DNA from: Deltaproteobacteria bacterium
Lineage (GTDB): Bacteria; Myxococcota_A; UBA796; UBA2385
DNA: 64,000 nt
Direction: 5' to 3'
Assembly: GCA_016792625.1 (NCBI GenBank)
Contig: JAEUKK010000096.1
Span: 1-64,000, forward strand
Positions 59,176 through 64,000 of this stretch are shown here, one piece after another. Both the position numbers and the translations under genes were made by a program. The notes beneath the pieces were generated by a model, which was not told the DNA's origin, ran no database searches, and saw nothing but the letters and a program-made list of their open reading frames with translations. How positions within the stretch are numbered: the first letter of the stretch is position 1; each line of letters starts with the position of its first letter.

Positions 59176-59400
59176 GTGGCCTTCCGGCTCGGCGAGCTCG
59201 CCGCGGTGCTCAAGGGCTACGGCATCCGCCTCGAGCGGGGGACGAACCACCCGTGCTTCATCGACGCCGATGGGCGCAAGGTGCCGGTGGTCGCGCACAA
59301 CGCCGAGAAGTCGGACCTGTCGACCATCATCATCAAGAAGACGGCGAAGCAGCTCGGGCTCGACCCCGACGAGGTGCTGGAGCGGCTGCGCCGGGGGTGA
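59176..59400 (+). CDS. HicA-like mRNA interferase toxin
   Basis: A 74-residue protein starting at GTG. It fits HicA (LGELAAVLKGYGIRLERGTNH with the catalytic-type His 25; quoted as GYGIRLERGTNH), then PVVAH and a C-terminal helix TAKQLGLDPDEVLERLRR. HicA enzymes are dsRNA-binding-fold RNases that cut mRNA. The family's usual GSHH is GTNH here. The order HicB then HicA is known in some systems. Co-location and size support a toxin-antitoxin pair. Confidence 0.7.
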   Translation: MAFRLGELAAVLKGYGIRLERGTNHPCFIDADGRKVPVVAHNAEKSDLSTIIIKKTAKQLGLDPDEVLERLRRG

Positions 59401-59541
59401 TGGCAGGGCCGGGGTCGCTTCCGGCGGCGCGAGTGGGCGGATTGATCGCTGCCGGAGCCGCCGCCGCCAACAAGGCGGCTACCCCGGGTCTACTGAGACA
59501 GGCTCGGCCGACTCTTACCGACCGTCAGGCCAATCTCAGTT

Positions 59542-59706
59542 CTATGTGCCAGACTTGGAGCCGTTACCCTGCGGCTGGGGCCGGGGGGTGTTCTTGGGCG
59601 GCGGCGGCGGCGCCTTCTTCAGATCCGACTGGGTGCCAAAGCCGAAGCCTCCCTTTCGAAGGTTCTCGTAGATCGGTGGTGGGTTTTGCGGGGGCTTCTC
59701 GCTCAT
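59542..59706 (-). CDS. 54-residue Pro-rich protein
   Basis: A short gene with a near-perfect Shine-Dalgarno AAGGAGGACC (59709-59718) and ATG at 59706. The 54-residue product is Pro-rich (PPQNPPP, then KAPPPPPKNT) with a central FGFGT. It lies 63 bases after the stop of the membrane protein at 59770, so the two probably form a unit. No family recognised. Confidence 0.68.
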   Translation of the reverse strand: MSEKPPQNPPPIYENLRKGGFGFGTQSDLKKAPPPPPKNTPRPQPQGNGSKSGT

Positions 59707-59769
59707 CGGTCCTCCTTGCTAACTACATCCTTGCGACCGTTAGGCACGTGCTATCGGATAATCCAGCCG

Positions 59770-60441
59770 TCACCCGACCAAGGGCTGTTCAACGGTATCA
59801 CTTTCGGCCGGTGTTGCACACCATCCGGCCGACACCACTGAGGCAACTGGAATGAGTATCTGGTCCAACTCGGCCGGGGTCCAATCGCCAGATCCGTCGA
59901 CCCGCCACATAGGCTGACTAATGACAATGTGCCCGGTTGGATCTGTCCAAGTAGGGGCATGAGCGAGGCGGCCCCAATACTCGATATTCTCACTGCTTCG
60001 AACCAGGAGCCCAATGTCGTTGCGGGCCTTACCGCTACCGTAGGCTCGCTCCAACGCGACGAAGAAGCCAGCCCATCCAGACATTTCAGGCCGAAGGGAT
60101 GATGGGACCCGGTGCCCAAGCCTAAGAAGGATGCCCGCCGCGATCCAACCAACCATGCCGTATGTCAGGCACGCGACTGTATACAACTCAACAGCATCAA
60201 GTACGAATTGGGCTTGGTCAATCGGTTTAATTCCCCCGAGATGCGACGGCTCAACATCGACGCCAAACAACAATGCGGACAAACCGCAGAGGGTCCAGAA
60301 CAGGCCGAGCCCAACCAAATGAGTACCTGGACGCTCCTGCCGGTAGCATCGATAGTCCCATGCTTGCACCCCCGCGATACCAGGGCCTGCGACGACCATA
60401 AGCAGCAAGACGAGTACTGCCGCGCCTTCGAATTCTGGCAT
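59770..60441 (-). CDS. Three-pass membrane protein (DUF6338-like?)
   Basis: A 223-residue protein with three hydrophobic segments (about 8-28, 41-60 and 88-108) and a soluble C-terminal part (about 115-223). Starts at 60441 behind GGGAG. Base composition is clearly less GC-rich than the flanking phage genes, so it is likely newly acquired. The layout resembles DUF6338 membrane proteins, but I cannot confirm that. Paired with a 54-residue gene. Confidence 0.68.
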   Translation of the reverse strand: MPEFEGAAVLVLLLMVVAGPGIAGVQAWDYRCYRQERPGTHLVGLGLFWTLCGLSALLFGVDVEPSHLGGIKPIDQAQFVLDAVELYTVACLTYGMVGWIAAGILLRLGHRVPSSLRPEMSGWAGFFVALERAYGSGKARNDIGLLVRSSENIEYWGRLAHAPTWTDPTGHIVISQPMWRVDGSGDWTPAELDQILIPVASVVSAGWCATPAESDTVEQPLVG

Positions 60442-60606
60442 TCGGGCTCCCGATTGGTGCTGGACACAACTGCAGCGCGCGCCCGGTTAGCCGGTCTGAC
60501 GAGCACGCCTCGGAATCATGGAGCGATCACCATGGTTTCCAACCGCGATGGGAGACCGCAGCCCCCACCCAGCCGAAGCTGAGGGGGGCTGGGTCAGGGC
60601 TCTACC

Positions 60607-60738
60607 CTACTGGCGCTTGCATCCCTTCGGGCACCAAGCGAACGACTTGCCGTTCGCGCGACGCCGGCGAACGCCGCGCACCGTGATGGACTTGCGGACG
60701 ATGAGCTCGGCACCACAACAGCTACAGGACGGTTTCAT
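60607..60738 (-). CDS. 43-residue Cys-rich zinc-finger-like protein
   Basis: A 43-residue product with CSCCGAEL and a late CPKGC pair separated by 28 residues, giving a four-Cys zinc ribbon pattern, and many Arg. GAGG lies 8 bases before the ATG at 60738. Small phage zinc-ribbon proteins of this type often modulate transcription or recombination. It is in tandem with the 35-residue gene. Confidence 0.65.
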   Translation of the reverse strand: MKPSCSCCGAELIVRKSITVRGVRRRRANGKSFAWCPKGCKRQ

Positions 60739-60877
60739 ATCAACCTCATAACGATATCGGCGCCCACTGCCCTCCGAACCTGTCACCATGACAGGCCGGA
60801 GGCAGGGACGGGTCAGCCCGCGACCGCCGAGCGGCGGCCACCGGGGAGCGAGCCCCGGGGCCGCGCTAGGCGCCGGG

Positions 60878-60985
60878 TCAGCGGTCGGGGCAGTGGCCGC
60901 CGCAGGGCACCGGCCGCCGGTAGGCCCGGCGGGGGTGCTTGCGACAACAACGACCACCGATGCGATCACATCGATGACAGCGCAT
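60878..60985 (-). CDS. 35-residue Cys-rich zinc-binding-like protein
   Basis: The ATG at 60985 has GGAGG 6 bases upstream. The product has CHRC (3-6), CC (13-14), C (28) and HC (31-32), spread over only 35 residues, with 11 Arg. It is too small for usual gene callers. It and the 43-residue gene lie between the ImmA-type regulator and the cargo pair in the early region. Confidence 0.55.
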   Translation of the reverse strand: MRCHRCDRIGGRCCRKHPRRAYRRPVPCGGHCPDR

Positions 60986-61089
60986 GTGCGCCTCCATGAA
61001 AGGGGAGGAACTTGCTTGCGCGCCATCAGGGCCGGCGATATCGTACGGTTGCTACGCCCGTTCGGGATCTCGGTCCTGACGTCGCTCTG

Positions 61090-61122
61090 AGGGCTGTCCA
61101 GCTTCAACTGGGCGGCCCTTTT
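61090..61122 (+). terminator. Intrinsic terminator, plus-strand orientation
   Basis: AGGGCTGTCCAG (61090-61101) pairs with CTGGGCGGCCCT (61108-61119) over 12 bp, with two wobble pairs and a 6-base loop, and is followed by TTTT (61119-61122). It faces plus-strand transcripts, although all nearby recognised genes are on the minus strand, so an unrecognised plus-strand transcript (or antisense RNA) may end here. Confidence 0.6.
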
Positions 61123-61176
61123 GCGTTCGGGTGCGGTGGCCCGATTCGACTCCGCGGTCTGACGACTGCTCGGCGC

Positions 61177-62295
61177 TTAGCTCCGCGGCTCGGGGAGAGG
61201 GTCGGGTGCGACGAGCTGTCGCACCTTCTCGATCAAGGTTGAGGTCCACGCGTCCGATGCCTCGCGAGGGTCGCCCGCGGCCCGCGCATGAAGCCAGGCG
61301 CTGAGGGCGACCTGCAGGCGTCGCGGCTGCTCGGGGGCGCGGGGTGACAGGTAGGAGCCCTCGCTCCGACGGCCAACCGTCGCCGATAGGCCGATCATCG
61401 CGCTGCGGTACCGGGCCTCTGGCACGAGCCCAAGGTCGAAGTCGCGCCGCAGGAGCACCGAGGTCGACACGCCCCAGCGGGCGGACTCAAAGAGGTAGTC
61501 CTGCCAGCGGGCCGACCGCGGTGAACGCTGAAGCCACGCCGCGGCCGGGACCAGGAAGGCCCCTGCGAAGCGGTGGGCCTCAGCCTCGACCGCGCGGGTA
61601 CCGACCAGCGCCGGGTCAAGGCCCCGGTGCATGACCAAGTGGCCGAGCTCGTGCGCGAGGCTGAAGCGCTCGCGGTAGGCGTTCCTCGGGCCGTCACCAG
61701 CAACCGATACGCCGGGGTCGAGCGCGATCGGGTTGCTCGCGATGAAGGCGTCCTCGCGGCTCCACCAGGAGTAGGCGTCGACCACCCGGTCCTCTGCCGG
61801 CAGCGTGAAGACCCAAGCGCCCCAGGACTCGAGCAGGCCGGTCAGGTCGGGGATGACGCCGCTGCCGACGAACCAGTGGTCGCGGACCTTGGCCGCGGCC
61901 GCCTCGGGCTCGGGAGGCTCGGCGCCAGAGAACGTCGGCAGGTCCAGCTTGTTGTGCAGACGCTGATGCGCGCGCATCAGGGCGACGACGTGTTGCACCA
62001 TGGCTGCGCCTGCGGTCACCCGGTCCCGCTGGGCGGCCTTCGTGGACCGGACGTGCCGGAACTGAACCGGCGTCGCGGTGACTTCGAGGTCAGCGCCGGT
62101 GAGAAAGGCCACGCTCACCCCGAGCGCCGCCGCAAACGGCGCGGCCGAGTCGGCGCTCAGCCGGCGCAGGCCGCTCTCGATCTGAGAGACCCACGCGGCG
62201 GTGCATCCGGCCTTTTTGGCGAGCTCGCCCACGGACAGCCCTGCGAGCTGCCTTGCGGCGCGCAATGGTACAAGTCGTGGTGGCTGCGGCGACAC
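61177..62295 (-). CDS. XRE-HTH regulator with ImmA/IrrE-type metallopeptidase domain
   Basis: A 372-residue protein. The N-terminal HTH (about 10-70) reads LRAARQLAGLSVGELAKKAG, then AAWVSQIESGLRRLS. The second half has SLAHELGHLVMHRG (HExxH-type zinc site). Such fusions cleave phage repressors in response to damage (ImmA-like), or act as regulators. The start is a GTG at 62295 with GGAAGG 7 bases upstream; a GTG at 62334 would lengthen the protein by 13 residues with poor ribosome-binding context. It is the second phage control gene in the window. Confidence 0.85.
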   Translation of the reverse strand: MSPQPPRLVPLRAARQLAGLSVGELAKKAGCTAAWVSQIESGLRRLSADSAAPFAAALGVSVAFLTGADLEVTATPVQFRHVRSTKAAQRDRVTAGAAMVQHVVALMRAHQRLHNKLDLPTFSGAEPPEPEAAAAKVRDHWFVGSGVIPDLTGLLESWGAWVFTLPAEDRVVDAYSWWSREDAFIASNPIALDPGVSVAGDGPRNAYRERFSLAHELGHLVMHRGLDPALVGTRAVEAEAHRFAGAFLVPAAAWLQRSPRSARWQDYLFESARWGVSTSVLLRRDFDLGLVPEARYRSAMIGLSATVGRRSEGSYLSPRAPEQPRRLQVALSAWLHARAAGDPREASDAWTSTLIEKVRQLVAPDPLPEPRS

Positions 62296-62334
62296 GGTGG
62301 AGCCTTCCAAGTGCCGAGTGGGTTCGGCTTTCAC

Positions 62335-62656
62335 GCTCCATGGTTAGCACAGGCTGCGGGCCTGCGCAACCCCCTCGCCTCTCCGAAACCAGCGACAGGC
62401 AGCACAGTTTGGTGGGGTATGTCGCGAGTTTGGTCGGTCCGAATAGTCAGCTGCGCTGACGGTTCTACTCACGTATTGTAATACCTCAACCCGAAGCGGC
62501 CTACTGGACGTCATTCACGAGGACCCCTCAGCAGAGATCGCTGCTACACTGTTCCCGATGTCCGGAGACTCTGCGCAGACCATCAGGCCAGCGACCTGTG
62601 GAACCGTCACGCGACCGTCACCCGTGGGGCCTCAAGTGCTGCGCCTCTCCGCCCCA
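62335..62656. promoter_or_regulatory. Intergenic control region with AT-rich palindrome
   Basis: No gene is seen. The region is AT-richer than its surroundings and holds a 12-bp palindrome GTATTGTAATAC (62473-62484), an unusual feature in this GC-rich DNA and a plausible operator. The adjoining minus-strand TACAAT (62481-62476) could be a -10. No convincing -35 is found. Confidence 0.45.
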
Positions 62657-63127
62657 TCACCCCGCCCGCCTCGCCACCACCCCCGCGTTGACCAGCCACC
62701 CCGCCGCGAAGCTCTCGCCCTCGTGCAGCAGCTTGCTCGCGGCGGTCGCGCCGACCTGCAGGTCCTGGCCGATCTTCTCCATGCTCGCCCCGTCGCGGTG
62801 GCGCAGCTCGACGGCCCGCGCCGCCTGCGGCTGCCAGGCCGCCAGCGCGTCGAGGGTCTGGCCGATGGACACGATGCTGGCGAGCACCTCGTCGATGTCG
62901 CCGCCCTTGCCGCCCTGCACGCGGACGTGGACCTGCTGGCCGCCCGGCCCGGCGCTCGTGCGCGGGTGCATGCCCACGGGCGAGCTCATGCGCTCCCGGG
63001 CCTCGTAGAACCAGGTCAGCGCCCGCGGGGCTGAGGTCCACTGGAGGCCGTCGGAGGTGCGGCGCAGGCGGCGGCGGTCGGCATCAGCGACCAGGGCGGC
63101 GGTCTCGGGGCTGTCGGAGCGCTTCAT
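62657..63127 (-). CDS. Helix-turn-helix phage regulator (sigma-region-4-like)
   Basis: A 156-residue protein whose residues about 103-135 form a sigma-4/ArpU-like HTH (AVELRHRDGASMEKIGQDLQ, then ATAASKLLHEGE). It begins behind GAGG. Its place between replication genes and the early control region fits a late-gene activator like RinA or ArpU. Homology is not firm. Confidence 0.6.
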   Translation of the reverse strand: MKRSDSPETAALVADADRRRLRRTSDGLQWTSAPRALTWFYEARERMSSPVGMHPRTSAGPGGQQVHVRVQGGKGGDIDEVLASIVSIGQTLDALAAWQPQAARAVELRHRDGASMEKIGQDLQVGATAASKLLHEGESFAAGWLVNAGVVARRAG

Positions 63128-63221
63128 GGTGGGCCTCGGGGCGGGCTTGGGCAGCAGGGCGGGGCGCGGCGGGCAGGGGGTGGAGGCGCAGCGGCGGCCC
63201 GGCGCAGGCCGCCGCCGGCGG

Positions 63222-63845
63222 TCAGGGCTGGACCAGGCGCAGGTGGCGGCCGTCCTGGGGGGCGCGGTCGGTCGGGCCCGGGGCGCCCGCGGCGGCGCCC
63301 GTCGAGGCCTCCGGCGGCACAGCGGCGCCTTGGCGGGCAGCGCGCGTCGCCTCGTGGGCGGCCACGCGCGCGAAGAGCCGGCCGGCGAAGGCGCTGCCGC
63401 TGAGGCCTTCGCCGTCGGCGAACTCCTGCTCGAGGGCCTGCAGGTCGGCGCAGAGGGCCTCGTAGAGGGCGAAGTTGCCCTCGCGCATCAGCTGCACCTC
63501 CAGCTCGGCGGCGGCCTTCAGCGCCTCGCGACCCCGTTCGCCCAGGGCCTCCAGCCGCCGGGCCACCCGCTGGGCCGTCGGGCTCGGGCCGACCGGGCCG
63601 GGCACCTCGAGGCGGCGCGCCGCGGGCCGGGCCCGCAGCAGGTCGGCGGGGGTGGGCCAGAAGGCCGAGCTCGTGAGCCACGCGCGCACCGCCTCGCGCA
63701 GCTGGTCGTCTTCGAGGTCGCCGAGCACCGCGCGCCAGGCCTCGGTGAGCGCGGCGAGGCCTTCGGGGCCCTCGGGGCCGTTGCGCACCCCGGCGCCGAG
63801 AAGCAGCTTGACGGCGTCTTTGATGCCGGTGAGGGTCAATGGCAT
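63222..63845 (-). CDS. Phage replication or helicase-loader-like protein
   Basis: A 207-residue protein starting behind GGAG at 63845. Its N-terminal half (LEDDQLREAVRAWLTSSAFWPTPADLL, about 42-68, quoted as VRAWLTSSAFWPTPADLL) matches the pattern of phage helicase loaders and lambda P-like or G39P-like proteins. The C-terminal half is helical and charged. Together with the truncated gene upstream it likely forms the replication block. Confidence 0.6.
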   Translation of the reverse strand: MPLTLTGIKDAVKLLLGAGVRNGPEGPEGLAALTEAWRAVLGDLEDDQLREAVRAWLTSSAFWPTPADLLRARPAARRLEVPGPVGPSPTAQRVARRLEALGERGREALKAAAELEVQLMREGNFALYEALCADLQALEQEFADGEGLSGSAFAGRLFARVAAHEATRAARQGAAVPPEASTGAAAGAPGPTDRAPQDGRHLRLVQP

Positions 63846-64000
63846 GCGGCGCTCCGGGGCGTGCTGGGGCCGAGCTCGGTCTGCTCGGCCTGTTGGAAGA
63901 AGGCGTCCAGGTCGTCCATCGAGAAGGCGCGGCTCGCCGCCTGGGCCGGGCGGGGCGGCCGGGCGCCGCCGCCGGGGCCGTCACCGCGGGGCGGCGCCCC
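63836..64000 (-). CDS. 3' end of an unidentified phage protein, cut by the window edge
   Basis: The last 54 residues of a protein that starts beyond 64000. They end in SMDDLDAFFQQAEQTELG and SAACH. The stop overlaps the start of the helicase-loader-like gene by 10 bases, which supports a real, coupled gene. A Gly/Pro/Arg-rich part precedes the acidic end. Likely a replication protein such as an initiator. Confidence 0.6.
   Translation of the reverse strand, partial: GAPPRGDGPGGGARPPRPAQAASRAFSMDDLDAFFQQAEQTELGPSTPRSAACH

Larger units (their letters stand above)
30907..64000 (-). mobile_element. Contractile-tailed prophage, right end outside the window
   Basis: A nearly continuous minus-strand run with terminase, portal, MuF head protein, scaffold, capsid, sheath, tube, tail chaperone, tape measure, baseplate, fibres, holin and amidase, in Mu/P2-like tail order. 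The left border is taken as the repeat near 30951. No transposase or integrase lies in the window, so the mode of integration is unknown. Head and packaging genes distinguish it from a headless injection system. Confidence 0.88.

Noticed and set aside
61120..61165. tRNA-like stretch with TTCGACT resembling a T-loop
   Set aside because: The bases on the two sides do not pair into a five-bp stem and no acceptor or anticodon arm can be drawn.
61012..61242. Plus-strand frame starting at TTG behind AGGGGAGG
   Set aside because: The terminator hairpin at 61090-61122 lies inside it and the rest runs antisense to the ImmA-type gene; no family is recognised.

Overview
The window reads as a piece of a very GC-rich (about 70% or more) chromosome, most likely of a myxobacterium or a close relative (Myxococcota). 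Evidence seen in the sequence: many lipoproteins whose lipobox is followed by Asp/Gly/Thr-rich linkers, secreted EF-hand and FG-GAP/ASPIC-UnbV proteins, a secreted subtilase ending in Asp-Cys-Asp repeats plus a Cys/transmembrane/Arg tail like a MYXO-CTERM sorting tag, and a DUF4157 protein. The taxonomy is an inference; no rRNA or tRNA gene is visible.

Positions 1-27.7 kb are host chromosome. Genes include a noncanonical sulfatase with an EF-hand protein (173-1889), a GpsA-like dehydrogenase lacking active-site lysines overlapping a PlsB-type acyltransferase (2248-4847), an SPPY-type methyltransferase, a subtilase, a GNAT protein, an SRPBCC protein, three consecutive lipoproteins (10444-14610, one with a pyruvate-phosphate-dikinase-like fold), NadA, an NlpC/P60 lipoprotein, and a second sulfatase inside a four-gene operon with EF-hand, membrane and ASPIC/UnbV proteins (17845-21518). 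A divergent SDR/TetR pair with a readable promoter and twin operators, and a DUF4157/OmpA/metallopeptidase protein, close this part.

From about 27.7 kb to the end of the window lies a prophage of a contractile-tailed phage, cut off at the right edge. Almost all structural genes are on the minus strand, so phage order runs right to left: replication and regulation (64.0-60.6 kb), TerS, TerL, portal, MuF-type head protein, scaffold, capsid, connectors, sheath, tube, tail chaperone with a probable -1 frameshift, tape measure, LysM and hub proteins, spike, gp25/W, J, I, fibres, holin, amidase (34.3 kb), then a cargo slot and an antirepressor. The left 3.2 kb (27.7-30.9 kb) is a decayed second copy of the same left end: truncated antirepressor, different cargo, and a holin-amidase chimera made by an internal deletion. 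Each copy is bordered by a similar imperfect repeat that could be an attachment site.

The prophage carries several conflict genes that are not structural: a DarT/DarG-like pair in the cargo slot, a CdiA-type nuclease domain fused to the MuF head protein with a tightly coupled candidate immunity gene, a HicBA-like pair beside the terminase, an orphan HicB-like gene beside the scaffold gene, and a low-GC membrane protein/small protein pair. The antirepressor has a sigma70-type promoter overlapped by a palindrome, next to a divergent XRE repressor: a probable lysogeny switch tied to the cargo slot.
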